Source: JAYZDK01 sp964604165 (lineage in GTDB: Bacteria > Myxococcota_A > UBA796 > CAJQPC01). Taken from it: a stretch of DNA of 64,000 nt. This document shows, piece by piece, positions 32,830 through 41,930 of this stretch. The translations under genes were made by a program, and so were the position numbers. The DNA lies in assembly GCA_964604165.1 (NCBI GenBank), contig CAZRYF010000006.1, forward strand, positions 62,001 to 126,000, given 5' to 3'. Position 1 is the stretch's first letter; each line of letters begins with the position of its first letter. The notes under the pieces were generated by a model that was not told the origin of the DNA, searched no databases, and was given only the letters and a program-made list of their open reading frames with translations.

Positions 32830-34059
32830 ATGCTGTCGCCTGAGGAGGCCTTGAGGCGGGTCCTGACCGCCGTCACTCCGCCGTTGATCGAGGAGATCCC
32901 CATCGAGAAGGCGTGCGGGCGGGTGCTCGCAGAAGATGTGACCGCCCCGGCGGACCTTCCTCCGTGGGACAACTCGGCCATGGACGGGTTCGCCGTGGTG
33001 TCCGCGGACACTCAGGCGGTTCCAGTGCGCTTGCCGGTGGTGGAGCACATCGGTGCGGGTCAATCACCGTCTGTCTTGATCACGCCGGGCACGTGCGCCC
33101 GGATCATGACCGGCGCCCCCATGCCGGAAGGGGCGGATGCGGTGGTGATGATTGAGCACACGGACGGAGGTATGGAGGTTGTGGAGGTCGTCAAGGGGGT
33201 CAACCCCCGGCAGAACGTGCGGGAAAAGGGAAACGATGTTTCGGTCGGGACGGTGGTCCTTCGTGGCGGCCGAACACTCGGTCCCCCGGAGGTGGGGCTG
33301 TTGGCGGGGCTCGGCATGCCGCGCGTGCGGGTGGCGCGGCAGCCCCGGGTGGCCATTCTTTCCACCGGTGACGAGGTCATGCCGGTGGATGCGCCCTTGC
33401 AGCCTGGGCAGATCCACTCCTCCAACACCCACACTCTCATGGGAATGGTCGCTGCCGCGGGGGGGATCGGTGTGGACTGTGGAATTGCTCCGGACGACCC
33501 GGACGAGTTGAAGCAGTACCTGGACCGTTGCGTGAAGGAGGATCTGATCGTGACCACGGGGGGGGTGTCCATGGGGGATCACGATCACGTCAAGGACGCT
33601 TTTGATGCCCACGATGCAGCGCTGGACTTCTGGAAGATTCGTATGAAGCCGGGCAAGCCGCTTGCCTTTGGGAGCATGGGAGGCAAGCCCGCTTTTGGCC
33701 TTCCGGGCAACCCGGTCTCGTGCATGGTGGGCTTTCTCCAGTTTGTGCGGCCGGTGATCCGGGGCTTTCTGGGGGATCCGTCCCCCTTTCTCCCGGTGGT
33801 GCGGGCGCGGCTCACCAACGAGGTGAGAAAGAAGCCCGGGCGGGCGGAGTTCTGCCGGGTGTCCCTGGCGAATCTCGATGGGATTCAAGCCACCCCAGCG
33901 GCCAACGTCTCCTCCGGCGCGATCACCTCCATGGTCTTCGCGGATGGATTTGCGCTTCTGGGAGAAGACTGCGCTGGCCTTGCAGCGGGAGACGAGGTCT
34001 CGGTCCAGGTGCTGCGGTGGGACTGGACCGGCCGGTCCGAGGCCAGGTTCGATTGGTAA
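32830..34059 (+). CDS. moeA: Molybdopterin molybdenumtransferase MoeA
   Basis: A 409-residue enzyme with the four MoeA domains: N-terminal PPWDNSAMDGFAV, IMTGAPMPEGADAVV, the MoaB-like domain with STGDEV and TTGGVSMGDHDHVKD, and a C-terminal beta domain. It inserts molybdate into adenylylated molybdopterin. ATG at 32830 is preferred, with GAAGGGAGC about 8 bases upstream; a GTG at 32794 overlaps the preceding gene. It is the first of five Mo-cofactor region genes (moeA, mobA, moaB, mrp-like, moaA). The stop overlaps mobA by 7 bases. Confidence 0.95.
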   Translation: MLSPEEALRRVLTAVTPPLIEEIPIEKACGRVLAEDVTAPADLPPWDNSAMDGFAVVSADTQAVPVRLPVVEHIGAGQSPSVLITPGTCARIMTGAPMPEGADAVVMIEHTDGGMEVVEVVKGVNPRQNVREKGNDVSVGTVVLRGGRTLGPPEVGLLAGLGMPRVRVARQPRVAILSTGDEVMPVDAPLQPGQIHSSNTHTLMGMVAAAGGIGVDCGIAPDDPDELKQYLDRCVKEDLIVTTGGVSMGDHDHVKDAFDAHDAALDFWKIRMKPGKPLAFGSMGGKPAFGLPGNPVSCMVGFLQFVRPVIRGFLGDPSPFLPVVRARLTNEVRKKPGRAEFCRVSLANLDGIQATPAANVSSGAITSMVFADGFALLGEDCAGLAAGDEVSVQVLRWDWTGRSEARFDW

Positions 34060-34574
34060 GGGGCTTTGTGCTGGCGGGGGGCCAGTCCCGGCGCTTCGGC
34101 ACGGACAAGGCCCGGCACCCGGTGAATGGCCTTCCCATGGCGGCCAGGGTGGCGTCGGTGCTGGAGGCGGCAGGTCTTCCCGTGCAACTGGTCGTGCGAG
34201 ACCTTGCCCTGGAGGAGCTGGGCATCCCGCTCTTGCTGGAGCCGCCCACGAAGGAGCCCCCTCATCCGCTGCGGGGGGTGCTGGCGGCGCTGGGTTCTCT
34301 GGAGACAGGGGACACGGCGCTGCTGGTGCCCTGCGATGTTCCTGGACTTCTCGCGTCTGGCGTGGCCCTGCTGGTGGAAGCGGGAGCTTCGTCCGTGGCC
34401 GTGGATGGGAAGGGACGTGTACATCCCCTGGTGGCCCATCTCTCTGGGAGTTGGGCGCCCCAAGTGGAGGCAGTTTTGGCGGCGGGTGGCAGCGCCACTG
34501 CGGCCCTGGCCGGCGCGAGCCCTGTGTCCTTTCCTGAGGACCAATTGGTCAATTGGAACCGTCCGCCGGGATAA
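34053..34574 (+). CDS. mobA: Molybdenum cofactor guanylyltransferase MobA
   Basis: A 173-residue nucleotidyltransferase. FVLAGGQSRRFGTDKA (about 5-20) is the MobA nucleotide-binding loop, and LLVPCDVPGLLAS holds the Mg-binding Asp. The protein is a little shorter than usual (about 190). The proposed TTG start (34053) overlaps moeA; a GTG at 34068 would cut into the first strand. It adds GMP to molybdopterin to make the guanine dinucleotide form, so this organism probably has DMSO-reductase-family enzymes, though none is in the window. Confidence 0.88.
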   Translation: MVRGFVLAGGQSRRFGTDKARHPVNGLPMAARVASVLEAAGLPVQLVVRDLALEELGIPLLLEPPTKEPPHPLRGVLAALGSLETGDTALLVPCDVPGLLASGVALLVEAGASSVAVDGKGRVHPLVAHLSGSWAPQVEAVLAAGGSATAALAGASPVSFPEDQLVNWNRPPG

Positions 34575-34584
34575 GACCTCTTTC

Positions 34585-35115
34585 ATGGGCCACAGGGAAC
34601 ATCACAGTCATGCTGGACGCACCTCGGTGAAAGTACGGCTCGCGGTGGTTTCCACCACCCGAACTGACAAGACGGACACCTCGGGTGCTGTGTTGAAGGA
34701 GCGCCTCGAGGCTGCCGGACACCGGGTTTCGGGGTTGGACTTTCTGCCCGATGATCCCGACCGGGTGCGAGCCTGGGTGCTGGAAGCGATTCAAGGTGGC
34801 CAAGAGCAGGCGCTGGTGCTCTCGGGGGGCACTGGGGTTTCTGCCCGGGATGGGACCTTTGAGGCTGTGGCTGAAGTGATCGACCGGCCCTTGCCGGGGT
34901 TCGGTGAGTTGTTTCGCATGTTGTCATTCCAGGAGATTGGTGCGGCCGCCATGCTCTCTCGGGCGTCCGCTGGAATCTGCCAGGGGGTGGTCCTCTTTTC
35001 CGTTCCTGGATCCACGGCGGCCTGTCGCCTCGCAGTGGACTCGCTGATCGGCCCGGAGCTGTCCCACCTGGTGTGGGAGCTCTCCAAGGAGGCCCCTTCC
35101 GGCTCGGCCGGATAA
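34585..35115 (+). CDS. moaB: Molybdopterin adenylyltransferase-like MoaB
   Basis: A 176-residue MoaB/MogA-family protein. The fold starts at VRLAVVSTTRTDKTDTSGAV; ALVLSGGTGVSARDGTFEAV is the GGTG loop that binds molybdopterin, and LPGFGELFRMLSF plus LFSVPGSTAACRLA follow as in MoaB. It activates molybdopterin by adenylylation before MoeA acts. The first 20 residues (His-rich, MGHREHHSHAGRT) form a short extension; a GTG at about 34627 could be a later start. It lies 10 bases after mobA. Confidence 0.9.
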   Translation: MGHREHHSHAGRTSVKVRLAVVSTTRTDKTDTSGAVLKERLEAAGHRVSGLDFLPDDPDRVRAWVLEAIQGGQEQALVLSGGTGVSARDGTFEAVAEVIDRPLPGFGELFRMLSFQEIGAAAMLSRASAGICQGVVLFSVPGSTAACRLAVDSLIGPELSHLVWELSKEAPSGSAG

Positions 35116-35140
35116 GAGAGAGCCTTAGATCGAGGGCGCC

Positions 35141-36253
35141 ATGACCACGGCAGATCATCTCCTGGAACCCGCTGCCACACAGGTTCGCGACCCTTTGAGC
35201 GGTCGATCCATCTGGTTGGCGGACATGGTCTCCGACAGCAAGCTCACGGAAGGTGCTCTGCGCTACACCCTCACCTTTGCCACCGGCCATACCCCGACGG
35301 ACCGAGAGCAGATCCAGCTTGCCTTGCACCAGAACCTGGAGGACCTGGGGTGGTCCGGCGAGGTCATCTGCAATGTTCGGCTGGCTCGGGTCTCAACGCC
35401 GGCCCCGGGGGCTGGTTCGAAGCCTGCACCCGCGGCACCCAGCGGAGTGCGGGGCATGCAGGGACCTGGCATGGGTCCCCACGGTGGACCCATTCAACTC
35501 CAGGCCATTGAAGGTGTGAAGCACATCGTGGCGGTCGCCTCGGGCAAAGGCGGGGTGGGCAAGTCCACCGTGGCGGTCAACCTGGCCTGTGGCCTCGCAA
35601 AGGCCGGCAAGAAGGTGGGCCTCATGGATGCAGACATCTACGGCCCCTCCCTGCCTCTGATGATGCGGGTCAATGGCAAGCCTCTGGCCAGTCGCGAGAA
35701 CAAGATGATCCCCCTGGTGGCCTATGGGGTGAAGTGCATCTCCATCGGCTTTATGGTCGACGCCAACGAACCCATCATCTGGCGGGGACCCATGGTCATG
35801 GGGGTCGTGCGGCAATTTCTGCGGGACGTGGACTGGGGGGAGCTCGACGTGTTGGTGGTGGACCTTCCCCCTGGAACAGGGGATGCGCAGCTCACCATGA
35901 TCCAGGCGGTTCCCATTTCCGGGGCGATCATTGTGTCCACCCCACAGGAGGTGGCGCTGTTGGATGCGCGCCGCGGCATGGAGATGTTCCGCAAGCTGAA
36001 TGTACCGGTGATGGGGGTCGTGGAGAACATGGCCTGGTATGCCTTGCCCGATGGCTCCCGCGCCCATCCCTTTGGAGAAGGGGGGGCCGCTGCCTTGACC
36101 CGAACCGAGGATCTTCCCCTGTTGGCGCAGGTGCCCCTGGAGCAGGGCATTCGGGAAGGGGGAGATGCAGGAAAGCCCGCGGTGCTCGGAGGTGGCCCGG
36201 CGGCACATATCTTTGACCAGCTGGCGAGCGCCGTGTTGGATCAACTCGCGTGA
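35141..36253 (+). CDS. mrp: Mrp/NBP35-family P-loop ATPase without CxxC
   Basis: A 370-residue protein. The N-terminal 90 residues form an MIP18/DUF59-like domain, a Pro/Gly-rich linker follows (90-125), then a deviant-Walker ATPase domain: SGKGGVGKSTVAVNLA (about 135-150), MDADIYGPSLP and VVDLPPGTGD. Mrp/ApbC scaffolds usually carry CxxC for a bridging [4Fe-4S] cluster; here that region reads NMAWYALPDGSRAHPFGEGG (about 296-315) with no Cys, as in some alpha-proteobacterial forms. It may move Fe-S clusters differently or have another role. It sits between moaB and moaA (which needs two [4Fe-4S] clusters) and overlaps moaA by 4 bases. Confidence 0.9.
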   Translation: MTTADHLLEPAATQVRDPLSGRSIWLADMVSDSKLTEGALRYTLTFATGHTPTDREQIQLALHQNLEDLGWSGEVICNVRLARVSTPAPGAGSKPAPAAPSGVRGMQGPGMGPHGGPIQLQAIEGVKHIVAVASGKGGVGKSTVAVNLACGLAKAGKKVGLMDADIYGPSLPLMMRVNGKPLASRENKMIPLVAYGVKCISIGFMVDANEPIIWRGPMVMGVVRQFLRDVDWGELDVLVVDLPPGTGDAQLTMIQAVPISGAIIVSTPQEVALLDARRGMEMFRKLNVPVMGVVENMAWYALPDGSRAHPFGEGGAAALTRTEDLPLLAQVPLEQGIREGGDAGKPAVLGGGPAAHIFDQLASAVLDQLA

Positions 36254-37233
36254 CGGCCCTGGTCGACAGCTTGGGTCGGGTGCACGACACCCTTCGGGTC
36301 TCTGTGACGGACCGCTGCAACTTCCGGTGTACCTACTGTCTTCCAAAGGAGGGCGTGAACTGGCTGCCCCGGGAGTCGCTGCTCACCTACGAGGAGATTC
36401 AGCGTCTGGTGGCGTGTTTTGTGTCCCTGGGAGTTCGACGGGTCAGACTGACGGGGGGAGAGCCCACTTTGCGAAGGGACCTGCCCCGCCTGGTGAAGGG
36501 GATGGCGGCGCTTCCGGGTCTGGATGACCTTTCCATGACCACCAATGCCCACGTGTTGGCTTTCATGGCCGGGGAGCTGGCGGAGGCCGGCTTGCATCGC
36601 ATCAACGTCTCCCTGGATGCGCTGGACCCGCATCTCTTCCACAGGATGACCCGGGGGGGAGACCTTTCCCGGGTGTTGGATGGCATCGATGCTGCCCTGG
36701 CGGCCGGGCTCTCCCCCATCAAGATCAACGCGGTGGTGATGGAGGGGGAGAACGAGGATCAGGTAGAGCCTCTCCTTTCTTGGGCCAGTGAGCGCCCTGG
36801 GGATCTCCAGGTCCGCTTCATTGAATACATGCCGTTTGAAGTCCGCCGGCACCGTTGTGTTCCGGGTGCGGTTCTTCGGGAGCGAATCATGCGCACGCGC
36901 CGGTTGGAGCCGGAGACCACTGTGCAGGGAGGAGGCCCCGCAGTCCATTGGCGCTTGCCCGATTCCGGGGCCGTGGTGGGCTTCATTTCGCCCCTCTCTG
37001 AGCGTTTCTGCGCCGGTTGCAACCGACTGCGCCTCACGGCGGAGGGCAACCTGCGAACCTGTCTTTCGGACGATGGGACCCCGCCGCTGACCACCTTGCT
37101 CCGTGGCGGGGCAAGCGATGCAAGGATTCAGGAGCAGATCCGTGCCCTGACTCTGGGCAAGCGCGAGGGCCATGGATGTGAAGTGGACGGTGGGGTTCCC
37201 TTTGAGGGTGTGATGACACGCATTGGCGGTTGA
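36250..37233 (+). CDS. moaA: GTP 3',8-cyclase MoaA
   Basis: A 327-residue radical SAM enzyme. C23, C27 and C30 (CNFRCTYC) bind the SAM cluster, and the C-terminal CAGCNRLRLTAEGNLRTC (about 255-272) binds the second cluster that holds GTP. LTGGEP and the final Gly-Gly (TRIGG), needed for activity, are present. It makes the cyclic precursor in step one of molybdenum cofactor synthesis. GTG start (36250) overlaps the Mrp-like gene. moaC and moaE/moaD were not seen in the window. Confidence 0.95.
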   Translation: MTALVDSLGRVHDTLRVSVTDRCNFRCTYCLPKEGVNWLPRESLLTYEEIQRLVACFVSLGVRRVRLTGGEPTLRRDLPRLVKGMAALPGLDDLSMTTNAHVLAFMAGELAEAGLHRINVSLDALDPHLFHRMTRGGDLSRVLDGIDAALAAGLSPIKINAVVMEGENEDQVEPLLSWASERPGDLQVRFIEYMPFEVRRHRCVPGAVLRERIMRTRRLEPETTVQGGGPAVHWRLPDSGAVVGFISPLSERFCAGCNRLRLTAEGNLRTCLSDDGTPPLTTLLRGGASDARIQEQIRALTLGKREGHGCEVDGGVPFEGVMTRIGG

Positions 37234-37264
37234 TGCGTTAGACCGCGCCTCGAGGACGGGTCCC

Positions 37265-38599
37265 ATGCCAGAAGACAAGCGCCGCGCACAGGGAGAAGAC
37301 CTGGTTGCGCTGGCAGCATCCGCTTTTGCTGGGGTGTGTGCCTTTGCCTGGCTCGGTCGCCTCGGGCTCGGGGCGGTGGGCCTCTTTCTCGTGGCCGTGG
37401 TGGCCCTGGGATTGGCCCGTAGGAAACTGGAGAAGCCAGCGCGGCTGCGGGTGGACAAGTGGGCCAAGGCGCTCTTCACTCTCGCCGGGCTCATGGCGCT
37501 ACTGCGGCACCCCATTGAGGTGCCGGTGTTGGACCCGGAGACAGGTGCCTCCCTGGCGGGCGGGGGGGTGGAGTTGCCGATCTACGCGGCCATCGCCGAG
37601 TACGTGGGCCAGGTGGATGCAGGAACGTTCTTCCTCTTTGCCTTCCTCGCCATGGGGGTGAAGTTCACAGGAGTCATTGCCTCGGCCTTTGGCTGGCAGC
37701 TTCTGCTCCGGGGCCAAGGGGTGCGTTTTCCTTTTTGGTCCCTGACCTTCACCAGCTTTCTGATCGGGCGATTCATCGGCACCTTTCTGCCCAGCACGTT
37801 GGGGCTGGATGGCTACACACTCTACGAGGCGGGGCGGTATTCAAACCGGTGGCCCCGGGTCATCACCGCCAAGGGGCTGGAGAAGTTTATCGGCGTGGCA
37901 GGACTCTTCTTGGGCATGCTGCTGACGCTGCCCTTCGGGTACCAGGTCATTGTGGATGTCACGGAGCACGTGGGGCGTCCCGAGGCGGCTGGGCCGCTTG
38001 CGGGGGCCATTGCCCTGGTGGCGGGGGGCGTGTCGGGCTGCGTGCTCCTGGGGCTGGTGTGGCCCGTGCTCATTGTCTGGGGCATGGGGCTGGTGGGTCG
38101 CTTCCTGCCCGCCAAGGTCTCGGGAATCTTTCAGCGGTTTGTGGATGCGGTGGGGGCCTACCGGGGACAGGTGAAGCTCTTGCTCTTGACCTTCCTGTGC
38201 AAGTTCATCACACACTTCACCACGGCGGTGGTGTACTTCTTCACCGCGTTGGCCATCGGAGTTGTGGGGGCGAAGTTCTGGCCGATCGTGTTTGGCTCCA
38301 CCATTCAGATCCTGGCCACGCTCCTTTCTCCCACCATCGCTGGTGAAGGTGCGCGGGAGGCATTTCAGGCGCTGCTCCTGTCCAAGCAGCTTGGGGGGGT
38401 CGCCCCGGCGGTCCTGTCCGGCGCCTTGGGGTTCATCGCCGCGGAGGCCGCTACGTTGTGGGGAGGGGCCTTTCTATGGACCCGTAAGCCCGGTTGGCGT
38501 CCCAAGTACGCCAAGGTGGATGGGGAGCAGGTGGACTACGCCTGGATCCCTGAGGATGACATGGGGTCATGGGTCGACGCGGGGGCGGGTGCGAGGTAG
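37265..38599 (+). CDS. UPF0104/LPG-synthase-like flippase membrane protein
   Basis: A 444-residue protein with about 9-10 membrane segments. TSFLIGRFIGTFLPSTLGLDGYTLYEAGRY (about residues 160-190) and VFGSTIQILATLLSPTIAGEGAREAFQALLL (about 340-370) match the lysylphosphatidylglycerol synthase transmembrane region/UPF0104 (PF03706) pattern, with a conserved Gly-Glu and Arg. No aminoacyl-transfer domain follows, so it is the stand-alone, flippase-like form. It may move lipids or lipid-linked sugars across the inner membrane. ATG at 37265. It lies 31 bases after moaA and leads into two envelope genes. Confidence 0.8.
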   Translation: MPEDKRRAQGEDLVALAASAFAGVCAFAWLGRLGLGAVGLFLVAVVALGLARRKLEKPARLRVDKWAKALFTLAGLMALLRHPIEVPVLDPETGASLAGGGVELPIYAAIAEYVGQVDAGTFFLFAFLAMGVKFTGVIASAFGWQLLLRGQGVRFPFWSLTFTSFLIGRFIGTFLPSTLGLDGYTLYEAGRYSNRWPRVITAKGLEKFIGVAGLFLGMLLTLPFGYQVIVDVTEHVGRPEAAGPLAGAIALVAGGVSGCVLLGLVWPVLIVWGMGLVGRFLPAKVSGIFQRFVDAVGAYRGQVKLLLLTFLCKFITHFTTAVVYFFTALAIGVVGAKFWPIVFGSTIQILATLLSPTIAGEGAREAFQALLLSKQLGGVAPAVLSGALGFIAAEAATLWGGAFLWTRKPGWRPKYAKVDGEQVDYAWIPEDDMGSWVDAGAGAR

Positions 38600-38623
38600 C
38601 ATTCGGCAACTCGGGAGCGTTCG

Positions 38624-39493
38624 ATGGTTCGTGTGAGTGGGTTGCTTCTTTGGGCCGGCTGCCTTGGAGCGCCGGGAACCGCCTGGGCTGCGGGTGCACT
38701 CGACGTGGATCTAAGAGCCCTCTCCACCTGGAATGGGGTGTCGGTCGACAACGAGACCATCCGGCAGAACGCCTACCACAAGGTCGTGCGCGAGCTGGGG
38801 GCGGTGATCGCCAACAAGCCCATGGCCCCGGGAAACACTCTGGGCGCCTATGGATTTGAGATCAAGGCCACGGGGACGGTGGGGTTTATTTCCGGTGTGG
38901 GGGGCTCGGCGCCCTCGGCCTGGGAGCGGGTCCAGGAAGAAGGCCGTGCCCAGCCGGCACTTTGGATGTCTGGTTTGGGGATTCGAAAAGGGCTGCCTGC
39001 CTCTGTGGATATTGGTGCCTCCATGGCGACCCTTTCCGCCAGCCAACAGACTGTTTTTGGCGCCTACGGACGCTGGTCTCCCCTTGAGGGGTACCGCCAG
39101 TACCCGGACCTGACGATGCAGTGGGGGTATTCCGGCCTGGTGGGCAATGATCAGCTGGAAGCAGGCGCCATGGACCTGACCGCATCCAGTGGGTACACGA
39201 TTCCTTTCGGCAAAGTGGTGGGCGTGAACCATGGCACGGTGACCCCCTACCTGGGAATGGGGCTGCTGCGAATCCACGCCAGGCCGTTGTTGTCGGAGGA
39301 CGAGTCCCAGTCGTTGGGCATTTCGGAGGTCAGCGGGTTCAAGGACTCGGAGTTCTACGATGAGTCATTTCAGCCGCTTCAATTCCACACGGGGCTCCGC
39401 ATTGTGAGTTCTGGCTTTGAGTGTGTGCTGGCGGGCACTTGGGCCCGGAGCGTGCTGCCCACGGCGAACATGAGCCTAGGCTTCAGCTTTTAG
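38624..39493 (+). CDS. Probable outer-membrane beta-barrel protein
   Basis: A 289-residue exported protein. A signal peptide (about 1-22, ending AWAAG) is followed by a body with alternating hydrophobic and polar residues, many Gly and aromatic residues, and a C-terminal Phe (SLGFSF), the usual barrel signature. VTPYLGMGLLRIHARP and FHTGLRIVSSGFECVLAGTW look like strands. It has no family signature I recognise. It begins 25 bases after the flippase-like gene and is followed by another barrel-containing protein. Confidence 0.7.
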   Translation: MVRVSGLLLWAGCLGAPGTAWAAGALDVDLRALSTWNGVSVDNETIRQNAYHKVVRELGAVIANKPMAPGNTLGAYGFEIKATGTVGFISGVGGSAPSAWERVQEEGRAQPALWMSGLGIRKGLPASVDIGASMATLSASQQTVFGAYGRWSPLEGYRQYPDLTMQWGYSGLVGNDQLEAGAMDLTASSGYTIPFGKVVGVNHGTVTPYLGMGLLRIHARPLLSEDESQSLGISEVSGFKDSEFYDESFQPLQFHTGLRIVSSGFECVLAGTWARSVLPTANMSLGFSF

Positions 39494-39509
39494 GGTTTCC
39501 AGCCGGGAC

Positions 39510-41852
39510 GTGAGAACCGCGCGGGAACCCAGCGGTTGCCGGGGCCTGCTGTGGTGGGTGCTTTGGGCGGCGGTGTTGCTGCCGCCGTCTGCCCAGGCGA
39601 TGGACCTGTCCATCGAGGCGGAGATAGATGAGACCTTCCTCGGGATTCGCGGAACCGTGTGCGGGGAGGGGCCCAAGGCCTGGGTGAACCCACTGGAGGA
39701 GCTGCCTTGGCCAGCCGATGACCTGAACTGGCCTCGCACCGCGCCGGGGCGAGAGGATCGGGGGGAGATGACGTGGGAGGTGGCCGGGGAGGGCTGCATC
39801 GCCTTTCACACCCGCATGCCCGAGCGGTACGGCGCCGTGGGTGGGCTGGAGGGCCGGGGGGTGTGGGCCAACGGGGGCTGGTACCCCCAGCCGCTTCAGG
39901 GGGACGTTCTTCCATCGGTGACCTGGAGAGTACAGCTGAAGGGACCCCAGGGGGCGGTCCTGGTGGTAAACGACGGGGTGGGCCAGGGGACTGCCCAGTG
40001 GTCTGGTCAGGCGTTTCGGGTGGCGATTGCGGCGCTGGCCGAGGCGACCACTGCGGTGCTGGGTGAGGAGGGCCTGGAGACGGTGCTGGTTTCAGAGGGG
40101 CGGCAAGCCCGCCCCCTGGAGGGAGAGCTTGTCCTCCTGGCCCAGGCCGCTTGGACCCAGGATCACCCGGGACGGGTGGTGGTGGTGGTGGCACCGATGT
40201 ACCGGAGGCTTGTTAGGGCCGGCCCCGGAGTGCTCTTTCTTTCCGAGCGGGCCTTCCGGGTCAGTCCGAGTCTGCTTCGATACCACCGGGCCCCAGTGGT
40301 CCAGGGAATGTTGGAGGCCGCCCTTCCCTTGGATGACCCCTGGCACCGGGCTCTGGCGGCTGAGGCCCTCGGGCAAGCTGTGGCGGAGTCGGTCAATGGG
40401 GCGGAGCGCCTTCGAATGTGGGCTCGGTTGGGGCTCCCGGATGCACACACTCTCCTGTATGACGGCAGGACCCTGTTCCTTTCCGATGTCTTTGGGGAAG
40501 CCCTGCAGTCGGACCCCCTTGCCGATGACCTCCTGGAGCGCTTCCGCCCCCGGGTCCCCGGGCCCCTTGTGGCCCGCTGGGTCCAGGCCCTGGCGGGGAA
40601 AGCGGCCCCAGCGGGGATCGCTCGGGATCTCCTGGCGGGGGAGTCCTTGCCGGAAGCCTTTGTCGCCCAGGGTTTGGACGGCGCTCTGGCGGTGGCGTGG
40701 GAATCACCCGTGCCGGCACAGGACTTGATCCTGGCGGTGGACCCCGGTGCGGAGCCTCGCCTCTGGATGGAGCGGCGGGCGGCGGGGGCTGCGGCACCGG
40801 TCCCTGTGGTGGTGGATGTGGATGGCGAACGAGAGGTCTGGCTCACGGATTTTGGGCCGGACTGGCGCATCCAGGCCTATGACGAGAAGGTGAAGCGGGT
40901 CTGGCTGGACCCGGATCGACTGGTGCCCCAAGCCAACCGAGCGAACGACCGGTGGCCCCGGGGGGCTTCCTTCATGCCGGGCGTTTACTTGGGGGGGATC
41001 CACTTGACCGAACGCCGGTTTGAGGGGATTGCTTGGGCCACGATTCGCCGCCCCTACAACACCCACCGCATGGCCCAGGTGGTGGTGGCCCACGATGCAC
41101 GCTCCGTGGTGTCCCTGGAGACTCTCCTGGTCCGGTACGTGGGACCGCTGCGGGATCGAATGCGACGGGAACACCTGGTCTGGCTCTCTGGCTCGGGGGG
41201 GGTGTTGGACACGGAATACCGGCCGACGACAGACGCGCTCACCCACGTGGACATCGGGGCTGGGTATGCTTGGGACACCCGGGTCACCCCCTATTTCCCC
41301 GAGAAGGGACGGCGCTTCTGGATCGATGGGGGAGGCGGCATGGTGCCTGCCTCCGACTCGTTCTGGCTGCGAGGCCGCCTCGGGGCCCGGGGGGTGCGGG
41401 CGATCCACCCGCGCCATGCCTTCGCGGGCCGGGCGAGCCTCGGCTGGATGAAGGGAAACCTGGAACACCGGATGTTGGGTATGGGGGGGGGCAGCGGGCT
41501 GCATTCTGTGCCGAGCAGTGAAGTCCTTGGGCGACGACAGGCGGCGGCGGCAGCGGAGTACCGTGTGCTCGCAGCGCGAAACCTCTCCCTGCATGTGCCT
41601 TTCTGGTGGGTCACGGACGTGCAGGTCTCGGCGGGGGTCGAAGCCGGCTGGTTGGATGACGGGGCATTCGCGGATCCCCTGGACGGCGTGCTCGGCCTTG
41701 GCTTCACCCTGGGACTTGGCGTGGTGGCGGACACCCTGGGTGTGCGGCCCGCGTTGGGCGGCATCACCTTCAGCCGACTTCTGTGGCAGGAGCCTACGTT
41801 CTATGAGGACCCGCAGGTGCTGGTGATGCTGCGGATTAGCCAGTTGTTCTGA
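39510..41852 (+). CDS. Degenerate M1-peptidase-like region fused to Omp85-like barrel
   Basis: A 780-residue exported protein. A signal peptide (about 1-30) is followed by a region (30-300) whose order (LSIEAEIDET, NGGWYPQPL, VTWRVQLKGP) recalls M1 aminopeptidase-like proteins, but no HExxH zinc motif is present; the nearest site reads LLRYHRAPVVQGM. From about residue 480 to the end the sequence looks like a 16-strand Omp85/BamA-type barrel, with GLHSVPSSEVLGRRQAAAA in the place of the VRGF loop and a C-terminal Phe. GTG start at 39510. It may be an outer-membrane assembly or export factor. The peptidase-like part is probably non-catalytic. Assignments are by pattern and are uncertain. Confidence 0.6.
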   Translation: MRTAREPSGCRGLLWWVLWAAVLLPPSAQAMDLSIEAEIDETFLGIRGTVCGEGPKAWVNPLEELPWPADDLNWPRTAPGREDRGEMTWEVAGEGCIAFHTRMPERYGAVGGLEGRGVWANGGWYPQPLQGDVLPSVTWRVQLKGPQGAVLVVNDGVGQGTAQWSGQAFRVAIAALAEATTAVLGEEGLETVLVSEGRQARPLEGELVLLAQAAWTQDHPGRVVVVVAPMYRRLVRAGPGVLFLSERAFRVSPSLLRYHRAPVVQGMLEAALPLDDPWHRALAAEALGQAVAESVNGAERLRMWARLGLPDAHTLLYDGRTLFLSDVFGEALQSDPLADDLLERFRPRVPGPLVARWVQALAGKAAPAGIARDLLAGESLPEAFVAQGLDGALAVAWESPVPAQDLILAVDPGAEPRLWMERRAAGAAAPVPVVVDVDGEREVWLTDFGPDWRIQAYDEKVKRVWLDPDRLVPQANRANDRWPRGASFMPGVYLGGIHLTERRFEGIAWATIRRPYNTHRMAQVVVAHDARSVVSLETLLVRYVGPLRDRMRREHLVWLSGSGGVLDTEYRPTTDALTHVDIGAGYAWDTRVTPYFPEKGRRFWIDGGGGMVPASDSFWLRGRLGARGVRAIHPRHAFAGRASLGWMKGNLEHRMLGMGGGSGLHSVPSSEVLGRRQAAAAAEYRVLAARNLSLHVPFWWVTDVQVSAGVEAGWLDDGAFADPLDGVLGLGFTLGLGVVADTLGVRPALGGITFSRLLWQEPTFYEDPQVLVMLRISQLF

Positions 41853-41930
41853 GTCGGTCGTTCGATTCCGGTTGTCGCGCCACCCAGCATCCGAGCCTTC
41901 GGCGACCCTGGGCGATCGCCATCACGGACC

